19,699 bases of DNA from the NCBI GenBank assembly GCA_900553315.1, contig USCW01000013.1:1-19699 (forward strand), in the 5' to 3' direction. The stretch's first letter is position 1. Every line of letters starts with the position of its first letter. The notes beneath the pieces are model-generated. The model had not been told where the DNA came from. It did not search any database and was given only the letters and a program-made list of their open reading frames with translations. Below, one piece after another: positions 6,987-14,669 of this stretch. Made by a program: the position numbers and the translations under genes. This DNA comes from an uncultured Eubacteriales bacterium. GTDB taxonomy: Bacteria > Bacillota > Clostridia > Christensenellales > Aristaeellaceae.

Positions 6987-7993
6987 AAGAAAAGCTGTTA
7001 TCCATTATTGTTCCCATCTATAACGCGGAAGCCGATTTGAAGCGCTGCCTTGACGCGCTTCTGGCGCAGACGTATCAGCCGTTGGAGATCATTCTGATCG
7101 ACGACGGCTCGACGGACGGAAGCTTCGCCGTTTGTCAGGCCTACGCGCAGTCCAACGCCAGCATTTGCTGTTATCACCAGCCGAACGGGGGCGTAAGCTC
7201 CGCCAGAAACAAGGGCCTGTCCATGGCGCACGGGGAGATCATCGGCTTCTGCGACGCGGACGACTGGGTGGATGCTGACTATTATGCGCGCATGGTGAAC
7301 CTGATGCAGGAGCATGACGCGCAGATGGTTTTCAGCGGCTATGAGGAGTTCTTTGAAAAAAGCGGCGCTTCAAGGCTCCATCATCCGGCGAAGAGCGGTT
7401 TGGTGGACGGCTATGAGGCGCTGAAGCAATGCGTGCTGCCCCAGCGGGACGGCTACTTCACGTCCCTGTGGAACAAGCTGTTTCAAAGGGAAGTGCTGCT
7501 GGATGAGGCGGGCAAGCTTTTCGCGTTCCCGCTGGACATTGCGGTGGGCGAGGACGAAACGCTGCTGGTGCAATGCTGCCCCAAGGCGCAGCGGGTGTTC
7601 CTCTGCCCGGAGGGCGGCTATCATTGGCTGGTGCGGGACGGCAGCGCGTGCCACAGCGTTCGCGTGACGGAGCGTGCCGTTTCGGGCGTTACGGGCAAGG
7701 AGCGCTGCGTGGCCTACGGCGAGGCGCACCACTATCCGCCGGAGCTGCTGCAGCTGATGAAGGCGCGCATTTTCCGGGAGAACATTCACCTGCTGGTGAT
7801 GGCCAGATATACGGAGGACAGGCAGGTCTATCGCGCATTGCGCAAGCGCATTTGCGCGGGGCTTCCCGCCATGCTGAGGATGCCGCAGCATTCGCCGCAG
7901 TTTAAGCTTCGGCTGCTGGTTCTGCTGTGCTGCCTGACCCTGCGTGTGCCGCTGTCGGTCACGGAACGGATTGAGTATTATAACGCGATGTGA
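6983..7993 (+). CDS. Family 2 glycosyltransferase (GT-A fold) C
   Basis: A 336-residue GT2 protein: LSIIVPIYNAEADL, ILIDDGSTDGSF, NGGVSSARNKGL and FCDADDWVD near 89-97, then SLWNKLFQREVL and VGEDETLLVQC. A hydrophobic stretch near the C-terminus (LRLLVLLCCLTLRVPLS) may dock it to the membrane. The start at 6983 overlaps the previous stop as ATGA and follows GAAGGG. Its stop codon (7991-7993) directly abuts a MITE-like repeat, so its original 3' end may have been altered by that insertion. It is expected to extend the repeat unit. Confidence 0.92.
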   Translation: MKEKLLSIIVPIYNAEADLKRCLDALLAQTYQPLEIILIDDGSTDGSFAVCQAYAQSNASICCYHQPNGGVSSARNKGLSMAHGEIIGFCDADDWVDADYYARMVNLMQEHDAQMVFSGYEEFFEKSGASRLHHPAKSGLVDGYEALKQCVLPQRDGYFTSLWNKLFQREVLLDEAGKLFAFPLDIAVGEDETLLVQCCPKAQRVFLCPEGGYHWLVRDGSACHSVRVTERAVSGVTGKERCVAYGEAHHYPPELLQLMKARIFRENIHLLVMARYTEDRQVYRALRKRICAGLPAMLRMPQHSPQFKLRLLVLLCCLTLRVPLSVTERIEYYNAM

Positions 7994-8155
7994 AGGCAAT
8001 ACCGCACAATTCGTTGGCAGCGTAGGCGATGCCTTTTCCGCCATCTGCTGCTGGCAGATTTTTCGATTTACCTCCAGTAAACCTTCAAAATCTGCCATTG
8101 CATCTGACGAAAAATTCATTCGCCTCCGCACCAACTCATTTGTGCGGTATTGCCT
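7994..8155. repeat. 162-bp MITE-like element with 16-bp terminal inverted repeats
   Basis: AGGCAATACCGCACAA (7994-8009) is repeated exactly, inverted, at 8140-8155. A second inverted pair, GGCAGATTTT (8053-8062) and AAAATCTGCC (8087-8096), lies inside. It fills the only large gap between glycosyltransferase genes. It encodes no transposase; a short minus-strand reading frame across it looks incidental. No clear target duplication is seen beyond a single A on each side. I recall similar repeats in gut Clostridia, but that is memory only. Confidence 0.85.
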
Positions 8156-8196
8156 AAAACCCATGGTGCGCTACGGGGACAGAGAGGGAGAAACAA

Positions 8197-10881
8197 ATGG
8201 AGAACTTTGCATTTTCTGTGATTATGGCGGTCTACAACACAGAAAGCTTTTTGGAAGAAGCGGTGGAAAGCCTGATTCATCAAACCTACGGCTTTGAGAA
8301 AATTCAGTTGATTTTGGTGGACGACGGCTCGACGGACGGAAGCGGCGCACGCTGCGACGAGTATCAAACCCGTTATCCGCACAACGTGCTGGCGCTGCAT
8401 AAGCCCAACGGCGGACAGTCCTCCGCCCGCAACATGGGCGTAAAGTATGCCACGGGGCGTTATCTGAATTTTATGGATTCAGATGATAAAATGGACGCTA
8501 ACGTGTTCGAAGAGGTAGCCAAGTTCATTCAGGCGCATGATGGAGAGGCGGACGTTATTGCCATTCCAATTTATTATTTTGGCACACGCGATGGCGGCCA
8601 TAAGCTGAATGCAAAGTTCCGTCAGGGAACGCGAGTGATTGACCTGGAGGCAGAATGGCGGAACGTCCAGCTTTCGTTGGCCTCGGCTTTTGTGCGGACG
8701 GAAGCGGCGCGGAAATACTGCTTTCAGGAAGACCTTGTGATGGCGCACGCGGAGGATGCGCGTGAACTGAATAAGCTGCTCATTCACAATCCGAAGCTGG
8801 GCGTTGTGGCGGGTGCGGCCTATCGCTACCGCAAATGGGGAAGCTCTACGCTTGACGGTTCCGAGCGCAAAAAGAAGAGCTATAATGATTATGTTGCCGA
8901 TTTTCCGCTGTGGATCATGGCGTATAGTCAGCGCGAAGTGCATCGTATCCCGAAATTTTTGCAGTATACCGTTCTCTTTGATCTGCAATGGAAAATCAAA
9001 CAGCCGAAGATCCCGGACGGCGTTTTGACGGAAGAGGAAAAGCGCCAGTATATTCAACTCATCCGGGAAGCGCTTCAATACATCAATGAAGATGTTTTCC
9101 AGACGTTTGTTGGCTTGCAGGCGGAGCAAAAGCTGCTTGCGTGGAAATTGAAGTACGGCAAGGACATTCCCACGTATTTTCAGCCCAACAGCTTGAAGCT
9201 GCTTCTTGGAGAAAATAGCGCTGTCTCGCTGGAAGGCTGCCTGTGCCGGCTTGAATTTTTCTCGCTTACGTCCCAAACCTTGACCATCGAGGGCTTTTAT
9301 AGCCAAGTCTATGACATGGAGCATTTGCCGGAGCTTTCGTTCTATGTCAATGGGCAAAAGTATCCCTGCCGGATCAAGCCCGAAGTGGAAGAAATCTACG
9401 GACTAGACCAGCTCATTTTGAAGCGCGTCTCTTTTCTTTGCGAGGTTCCGCTGCAGCAGTCCGCCATGGAATGCTATCTCACCGTTTGCTTCGATGGCGT
9501 TGAGGCCAAGCTGACCAATGTACAGAGCGGGCCGTTTTTCCCGATTTCCGATAAGCTGGACAACAGCTACTATGCGGCGAACGGCTTGATGCTGCGCTGG
9601 AAAGCGGCGAATACGCTGGAGCTGCGCGCCTGCACCGGCGGTCTGCGCCATCGGCAGGAGGTGCGCCTGCTCAAGGAATTGTGGCGAAAGAACGAAGAGG
9701 GGTATCGAAAAGCCATTGTTGCCAGAACGGCGGCGAGGATGTTCCTCAAATGCAAGCGGAAGCCCTTGTGGCTGATCAGCGACCGCGCCACGAAGGCCGA
9801 CGATAACGGCAAGGCCTTTTTCCACTTTATGCAGGACAAGCCGGAGATTGACTGCCGCTTTGTCATCAACAAGGACTGCGCCGACTTTGAACGTATGGCG
9901 AAGGTCGGCAAGGTCGTTGACCGGCGGTCGCTTCATAATAAGGTCTTGGCTTTGGCGTGCGACGCCGTTATCTCCAGTCAGATGGAGGTGGAGGTGTATA
10001 ATCCCTTCAATGGTCATGACGCTCCTTATCATGATTTGTACATGAAGCGGAAAGTTATCTTCTTGCAGCATGGCATCATCCAAAACGATTTGTCCGGATG
10101 GTTGAAGAGAAGCAATAAAAATCTAAGCGGATTTGTCGTATCGGCGAAGCCTGAATATAGCAGTATCGTCCATGGAAAATACGATTATCCGGAAAAGAAT
10201 ATCTGGCTGACAGGTATGCCTCGCTATGACCTGCTGGAAGACCATCAGGAAAAAATCGTTTATATCGTGCCCACGTGGCGCAGATACTTGATGGATAGCT
10301 TTGATGAAGCGCAGGGCGTTTGGCGGCTGGGCGGAAAATTTACCCATAGCAGATACTTGGCATACTATCATCAGCTTTTGACAGATGAACGGCTCATGGC
10401 GGCGGCGAAAAAATACGGCTATCGCATTGCTTTCTTCCCGCATCCAAACTTGCAGCCGTTTGAAAATCTTTTTGTCCACGGGGACAGCGTCTCGGTTGTG
10501 TCGCCTAATTCCTCTTACCGGGAGATATACCAAAAAGGCAGTCTGCTTGTTACGGATTATTCCTCCGTGGTCTTTGACTTTGCCTACATGAAAAAGCCCG
10601 TGCTTTATACACAGTTTGATAAAGAAGAGTTTTTCAGCGGCGAGCATGTCTGCACGGCAGGTTACTTCGACTACGAACGCGACGGCTTCGGCGAGGTGGA
10701 ATACGATTTGACCTCCACCGTCAATAGAATCATCGAGTACATGGCCAACGGCTGTCAGATGAAGCCGGAGTACCGCCGCCGCGTGGACGAATTCTTCGCC
10801 TACCATGACCGCAGCAACTGTCAGCGGGTTTATGAAAAGGTCATGGAGGCCATGACGGAACACGACCCCAAAGGAAAGTGA
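8197..10881 (+). CDS. GT2 fused to CDP-glycerol:glycerophosphotransferase-like domain
   Basis: An 894-residue two-enzyme protein. Residues 1-about 300 are a GT2 domain (FSVIMAVYNTESFL, ILVDDGSTDGSG near 40-50, FMDSDDKMD near 91-99). A beta-rich linker follows (about 330-480). From about 505 there is a TagB/TagF-like glycerophosphotransferase: LQHGIIQND near 622, TGMPRYD near 672, IVPTWRRYL near 689, FFPHPNLQPF near 745 and VTDYSSVVFDFAYMKKPVLY near 784, with the conserved QHG and PHP histidines. Such domains transfer glycerol phosphate or a related polyol phosphate from a CDP donor, so the polymer is probably phosphate-decorated or teichoic-acid-like. GAGGGAG precedes the start. Base use looks more AT-rich than its neighbours. 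Confidence 0.92.
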   Translation: MENFAFSVIMAVYNTESFLEEAVESLIHQTYGFEKIQLILVDDGSTDGSGARCDEYQTRYPHNVLALHKPNGGQSSARNMGVKYATGRYLNFMDSDDKMDANVFEEVAKFIQAHDGEADVIAIPIYYFGTRDGGHKLNAKFRQGTRVIDLEAEWRNVQLSLASAFVRTEAARKYCFQEDLVMAHAEDARELNKLLIHNPKLGVVAGAAYRYRKWGSSTLDGSERKKKSYNDYVADFPLWIMAYSQREVHRIPKFLQYTVLFDLQWKIKQPKIPDGVLTEEEKRQYIQLIREALQYINEDVFQTFVGLQAEQKLLAWKLKYGKDIPTYFQPNSLKLLLGENSAVSLEGCLCRLEFFSLTSQTLTIEGFYSQVYDMEHLPELSFYVNGQKYPCRIKPEVEEIYGLDQLILKRVSFLCEVPLQQSAMECYLTVCFDGVEAKLTNVQSGPFFPISDKLDNSYYAANGLMLRWKAANTLELRACTGGLRHRQEVRLLKELWRKNEEGYRKAIVARTAARMFLKCKRKPLWLISDRATKADDNGKAFFHFMQDKPEIDCRFVINKDCADFERMAKVGKVVDRRSLHNKVLALACDAVISSQMEVEVYNPFNGHDAPYHDLYMKRKVIFLQHGIIQNDLSGWLKRSNKNLSGFVVSAKPEYSSIVHGKYDYPEKNIWLTGMPRYDLLEDHQEKIVYIVPTWRRYLMDSFDEAQGVWRLGGKFTHSRYLAYYHQLLTDERLMAAAKKYGYRIAFFPHPNLQPFENLFVHGDSVSVVSPNSSYREIYQKGSLLVTDYSSVVFDFAYMKKPVLYTQFDKEEFFSGEHVCTAGYFDYERDGFGEVEYDLTSTVNRIIEYMANGCQMKPEYRRRVDEFFAYHDRSNCQRVYEKVMEAMTEHDPKGK

Positions 10882-10890
10882 GGAGCTAGG

Positions 10891-11658
10891 ATGCTGAAAA
10901 AATTTTCTCAATACCGCTTTATGTTTGAGGAGCTGGTCAAGCGCGATTTCAAGAAAAAATACAAGCGCACGGTGCTGGGCATGGGGTGGAGCGTGCTTTC
11001 GCCCCTGCTGCAGCTGCTGGTGATGCGGCTGGTGTTCACGCAGTTTTTCGGAAATCAGATTGCGCATTACACCACGTATCTGTTCTGCGGCAACCTGATC
11101 TACAGCTATTTCCGTGAATCCACCAACGGCGGCATGAGCAGCCTGATGAGCAATGCCAGCATCTTCACGAAAATTAATGTGCCTAAGTATTTATTTCTAC
11201 TTTCGAAAAACATGTCGTCCCTCATTAACTTTGGGCTGACGCTGTGCGTGTTCTTTGTGTTTGCGCTGCTGGACGGCGTGACCTTCGGGTGGCACTTTCT
11301 GTCGCTGATTTACCCCGTCCTGTGTCTGGTTGTGTTCAATATCGGCGTGGGCATGATCCTCTCCGCCATGTTTGTTTTCTTCCGGGACACCAGCTATCTG
11401 TATGATATTTTTACGCTGCTGCTGATGTATATGTCCGCGATCTTCTATACGGTAGACCGCTATTCCCCGACCATTCAGCGGGTCTTCCTGCTCAACCCCA
11501 TTTATTGCTATATTAAGTATTTCCGCGTCGTCGTGCTGGACGGCCATCTGCCGTCGCTGGCGTTTCATCTGCTCTGCGCGGGGTATGCCCTGCTGATGCT
11601 GGGCGTCGGTGCGCTGATCTATAAAAAGAATAACCATAAGTTCCTCTATTATGTGTAA
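10891..11658 (+). CDS. Polysaccharide ABC exporter, permease (TagG/Wzm-like)
   Basis: A 255-residue membrane protein of the ABC-2 type. An amphipathic N-terminal helix with the RDFKKKYKRTVLGMGWSVLSPL motif is typical of TagG/Wzm/KpsM proteins, followed by about six membrane helices. Partnered with the ATPase encoded 14 bases downstream, it would carry the finished lipid-linked polymer across the membrane. The presence of this pair, with no Wzx flippase or Wzy polymerase in the cluster, points to the ABC-dependent route. GAGGAG at about 10880-10885 supports the start. Confidence 0.93.
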   Translation: MLKKFSQYRFMFEELVKRDFKKKYKRTVLGMGWSVLSPLLQLLVMRLVFTQFFGNQIAHYTTYLFCGNLIYSYFRESTNGGMSSLMSNASIFTKINVPKYLFLLSKNMSSLINFGLTLCVFFVFALLDGVTFGWHFLSLIYPVLCLVVFNIGVGMILSAMFVFFRDTSYLYDIFTLLLMYMSAIFYTVDRYSPTIQRVFLLNPIYCYIKYFRVVVLDGHLPSLAFHLLCAGYALLMLGVGALIYKKNNHKFLYYV

Positions 11659-11672
11659 GGGAGGTGGCGTCC

Positions 11673-12461
11673 ATGCCGGTTGTTGAAGTCAAGGGCGTTT
11701 CCATTCGATATATCACGGGAGACTTTAAGGATATTGGCCTGAAGGAATACATCGTTCGCCACCTGCAGGGGAAGTACCACGTTCAGGAATTCTGGGCGGA
11801 TAAGGACGTCACCTTTTCTCTGGAGCACGGCGACATGCTGGGCATCATTGGCAGCAACGGTGCGGGCAAAAGCACGCTGCTGAAGGCCATCAGCGGTATC
11901 ATGGTGCCCACGGAGGGCTCCATGACCATTCAGGGTAAGGTGGCCGCCCTGCTGGAGCTGGCCAGCGGCTTTGACGGCGACCTGACTGTGAGGGAAAACA
12001 CGTATCTGCGCGGTGCGCTGCTGGGCTATACCCGCAAATTTATGGATGAAAAGTACGATGAAATCATTGCCTTTGCCGAGCTGGAAGGGTTTCAGGACCG
12101 CCCCTTCAAGCAGCTTTCCAGCGGCATGAAATCCCGGCTGGCTTTTTCGATTGCCTGTCTGGTGCAGCCGGATATTCTGATTCTGGACGAGGTGCTGTCC
12201 GTGGGCGACGGCGCATTCAGAATCAAGAGCGGCAACAAAATGAAGGAGATCCTTTCCGGCGGCGTAACGGGCATTCTGGTGTCCCACTCCATTGCGCAGG
12301 TGCGGGATATGTGCAATAAGATTCTGTGGCTGGATCATGGCAAGCAGATCGCGTTTACCGATCGGGTGAACGCCTGCTGCACCATGTATGACGAGGCGCT
12401 CAAAACCAAGACATTGCCCGCGCAGGAGCAGATTAACAGCCTTCTCCGCAAGGCGGAGTAA
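11673..12461 (+). CDS. Polysaccharide ABC exporter, ATPase (TagH/Wzt-like)
   Basis: A 262-residue ATPase: Walker A GSNGAGKST near 60-68, signature LSSGMKSRLAF near 148, Walker B ILILDEVLSVGDG near 168, H-loop VSHS near 203. The SSGM signature and the upstream segment (ITGDFKDIGLKEYI) are typical of TagH/Wzt exporters. It lacks a C-terminal carbohydrate-binding extension, so export is probably not tied to recognition of a modified chain end. The ATG at 11673 is preferred over GTG at 11664 because GGGAGGTGG (11659-11667) would overlap the latter. It forms the transporter with the preceding permease. Confidence 0.93.
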   Translation: MPVVEVKGVSIRYITGDFKDIGLKEYIVRHLQGKYHVQEFWADKDVTFSLEHGDMLGIIGSNGAGKSTLLKAISGIMVPTEGSMTIQGKVAALLELASGFDGDLTVRENTYLRGALLGYTRKFMDEKYDEIIAFAELEGFQDRPFKQLSSGMKSRLAFSIACLVQPDILILDEVLSVGDGAFRIKSGNKMKEILSGGVTGILVSHSIAQVRDMCNKILWLDHGKQIAFTDRVNACCTMYDEALKTKTLPAQEQINSLLRKAE

Positions 12462-12476
12462 GCTTAGGAGGAATCA

Positions 12477-13583
12477 ATGGCGTATTCCTACTTGATCGTC
12501 GGCTCCGGCCTCACCGGGGCGACCATCGCCCGCCAGCTGCTGGACGCGGGCAAAAGCTGTCTGGTGCTGGAAAAGCGCCCTCATGTGGGCGGCAACGTGT
12601 ATACCCGGCTGGTGGACGGCATCCACGTCCATCAATATGGGGCGCATATTTTCCACACCAATCATGAAGCCCTGTGGCGGTATGTGCATCGCTTCGTTCA
12701 CATGAACCGCTATACCAACAGCCCCATTGCCAATTATCAGGGGCAGCTGTATAACCTGCCCTTCAACATGAACACCTTCTATCAGCTCTGGGGCATTCGC
12801 ACCCCCGAGGAGGCGCAGCGGGAGCTGGAGCGTCAGCGTGCACAGGCGGTATTGGCGCATCCGCCACGCAACTTGGAGGAACAGGCCTTGCAGCTGGTAG
12901 GCCGGGACATTTATGAAAAGCTTATCAAGGGCTACACGGAAAAGCAATGGGGCCGCCCCTGCCGCGAGCTTCCCCCGGAGATCATTCGCCGTCTGCCGGT
13001 GCGGCTGACCTTTGATAACAACTACTTCAACGCGGAGTATCAGGGCGTTCCCAAGGAGGGCTACACCGCCCTGATCGAAAAGCTGCTGGACGGTGCGGAG
13101 GTTCGCTGCAATACGGATTATTTGGCGGATCGAGCGGCCTATGACGCGCTGGCGGAAAAGGTGGTCTATACCGGCTGTATCGACGCTTTTTTCGACGATT
13201 GCTTCGGCCCCTTGGCCTATCGCCGGGTGCGCTTTGAAACGGAACGGCTGGAAATGCCCAACTATCAGGGGAACGCGGTGGTTAACTACACCGACGCGCA
13301 AACGCCCTATACCCGGATCATCGAGCATAAGCACTTTACCTTCGGCACGCAGCCCTATACCATCATCAGCCGGGAATACAGCGCCGAATGGAAGCCGGGG
13401 GAGGAGCCGTATTATCCCATCAACGACGAAAAGAATCAGCGCCTGTACCAACGTTATCAAGCGCTGGCGGACAAGCGGCCCAACGTGACCTTCTGCGGCC
13501 GACTGGCCCAGTACCGCTACGCCGACATGGACGTTGCCATGGAGGAAGCCCTCCGCACAGCCGATGAACTGCTGAGATCCTGA
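12477..13583 (+). CDS. glf: UDP-galactopyranose mutase
   Basis: A 368-residue flavoenzyme converting UDP-galactopyranose to UDP-galactofuranose. It has the N-terminal FAD-binding GSGLTG (9-14), LEKRPHVGGN (31-40), HQYGAHIFHTN (52-62) and the C-terminal NVTFCGRLAQYRYADMDVAM that closes the flavin site. Length is standard. AGGAGG at 12467-12472 gives a strong ribosome site. Its presence means the polymer very probably contains galactofuranose, and one or more of the neighbouring transferases should use UDP-Galf. Confidence 0.96.
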   Translation: MAYSYLIVGSGLTGATIARQLLDAGKSCLVLEKRPHVGGNVYTRLVDGIHVHQYGAHIFHTNHEALWRYVHRFVHMNRYTNSPIANYQGQLYNLPFNMNTFYQLWGIRTPEEAQRELERQRAQAVLAHPPRNLEEQALQLVGRDIYEKLIKGYTEKQWGRPCRELPPEIIRRLPVRLTFDNNYFNAEYQGVPKEGYTALIEKLLDGAEVRCNTDYLADRAAYDALAEKVVYTGCIDAFFDDCFGPLAYRRVRFETERLEMPNYQGNAVVNYTDAQTPYTRIIEHKHFTFGTQPYTIISREYSAEWKPGEEPYYPINDEKNQRLYQRYQALADKRPNVTFCGRLAQYRYADMDVAMEEALRTADELLRS

Positions 13584-13600
13584 CGCGGCTCTTTGCCGCG
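13584..13600 (+). other. Intercistronic stem-loop between glf and the DUF4422 gene
   Basis: CGCGGC (13584-13589) pairs with GCCGCG (13595-13600) around a five-base loop, beginning directly after the glf stop and ending four bases before the AAAGGAG ribosome site. There is no T-tract, so it is not an intrinsic terminator; it might tune RNA stability or translation of the last operon gene. Confidence 0.45.
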
Positions 13601-13614
13601 GGAAAGGAGAAACC

Positions 13615-14376
13615 ATGAAGATTGTCATGCTGGTAGCCGCGCACAAGGATTATTGGATGCCGTCGGATGCTGTGTACAAGCCCATTCAGGTGGGGGCGGC
13701 GGGAAAAGCGCCCCTGCATCCGGACTGGCTGCGGGACGATACCGGCGACCAGATCAGCCAAAAGAATGCCGGCTTCTGCGAATTAACGGGCTATTACTGG
13801 GCATGGAAAAACTACCCGGCGGAGGTGTACGGAACCTGCCATTACCGGCGGTATTTTGCCAATCATGCCCTTGGACGACCGAAAAAGCAGCGGCTTTTGA
13901 CCGCAGCGCAGATTCAAAGGCTGCTGCAAAACGCGGATATGGTTCTGCCGCCCAAGCGCCATTACTGGATCGAAACCCGGGAAAGCCAGTACATTCACGC
14001 CCATAACGCCCAAGACCTGCAATGCGCCCGGCAGGTCCTGACGGAAAAATACCCGGAATATCTGCCGGAATGGGAGCAGGTGATGCGCAGCCGAAGCGGG
14101 CACATCTTCAACATGCTGATTGCCCGCAGACCGGTTTTCGACGCTTATTACACATGGCTGTTTGATCTGCTGTTCGAGGTAGAAAAGCGTCTGGATACGT
14201 CCGGTTATTCGCCGTCAGATCAGCGGGTTTTCGGCTATCTGGCGGAGCGCCTGCTGGACGTGTATGTGCTGCACAATCATCTGCGCTGGGTGGAGTGTCC
14301 GGTGGTCAATTTGGAAAATCAGCATTGGCTGAGCAAGGGCCGTGCTTTTCTGAAAAGAAAATTTGGAAAGAAATAG
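13615..14376 (+). CDS. DUF4422 capsular polysaccharide glycosyltransferase
   Basis: A 253-residue protein with the features of DUF4422 proteins from capsule clusters: MLVAAHKDYWMP at the start, QISQKNAGFCELTGYYWAWKN, YGTCHYRRYF near 75-84 and a C-terminal SDQRVFGYLAERLLDVYVL. Members are probable galactofuranosyl- or related transferases acting on the repeat unit; the exact reaction is not known. Placement right after glf fits use of UDP-Galf (inference). AAAGGAG precedes the start. It ends the operon, with a strong terminator a few bases later. Confidence 0.85.
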   Translation: MKIVMLVAAHKDYWMPSDAVYKPIQVGAAGKAPLHPDWLRDDTGDQISQKNAGFCELTGYYWAWKNYPAEVYGTCHYRRYFANHALGRPKKQRLLTAAQIQRLLQNADMVLPPKRHYWIETRESQYIHAHNAQDLQCARQVLTEKYPEYLPEWEQVMRSRSGHIFNMLIARRPVFDAYYTWLFDLLFEVEKRLDTSGYSPSDQRVFGYLAERLLDVYVLHNHLRWVECPVVNLENQHWLSKGRAFLKRKFGKK

Positions 14377-14381
14377 AAAAT

Positions 14382-14416
14382 TTCCCTTTCCCTGTTTACA
14401 GGGAAGGGGAGTTTTT
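14382..14416 (+). terminator. Rho-independent terminator of the polysaccharide operon
   Basis: A 13-pair stem (14382-14394 with 14399-14411, two G-U pairs) with loop TTTA is followed by TTTTT from 14412. It starts six bases after the last operon gene and separates the cargo operon from the small ORF and recombinase, which therefore need their own promoter. Confidence 0.92.
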
Positions 14417-14492
14417 CTGTCTTTGCGGATGGTTTTCTCTGTGAGGCAAGAAAGCGCCCCCTCGCACATACGCTCCAACAAGGAGGTGGAAC

Positions 14493-14642
14493 ATGATGAC
14501 AAAAAGGGAAGCGCTTGTGATCCATTGCGCATATGCAAAGGACGGTGAGCCCCTTACGAAGCTGCTGGAAGAGGCTTTTCGCCTGTATCTTGCGGGTATC
14601 CTTGCGGCGGAGAGGCATCCGACGGGAAACGGTGTACGGTAA
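14493..14642 (+). CDS. 49-residue small protein before the recombinase
   Basis: An ORF starting MMTKREALVIHCAYAKDGEP, with a predicted helix LTKLLEEAFRLYLAGILAAE and ending in a polar tail. AAGGAGGTGG at 14480-14489 is a near-perfect ribosome site (6 bases to the first ATG, 9 to the second), which strongly favours real translation. I do not recognise the family. It lies 27 bases upstream of the serine recombinase and probably shares its transcript. Position and size make it a candidate accessory or directionality factor for excision, but nothing in its sequence proves that. Confidence 0.72.
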   Translation: MMTKREALVIHCAYAKDGEPLTKLLEEAFRLYLAGILAAERHPTGNGVR

Positions 14643-14669
14643 GCAGCCGCTTATTTCAAGGAGGAAGGC

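Noticed and set aside
7370..8164. Long minus-strand reading frame opposite a glycosyltransferase, starting in the MITE
   Set aside because: It lies opposite a clear GT2 gene with ribosome site and motifs; the frame reflects GC-rich codon bias plus repeat sequence.
3607..14376. Wzx/Wzy-dependent capsule pathway
   Set aside because: No multi-pass flippase or polymerase gene is present; the TagG/TagH-like pair indicates ABC export.
14467..14474. CATACGCT resembling a sigma-E/sigma-K -10 box upstream of the small ORF and recombinase
   Set aside because: No matching ATA-type -35 at 13-15 bases upstream. Mother-cell control is expected by analogy but not shown by this site.
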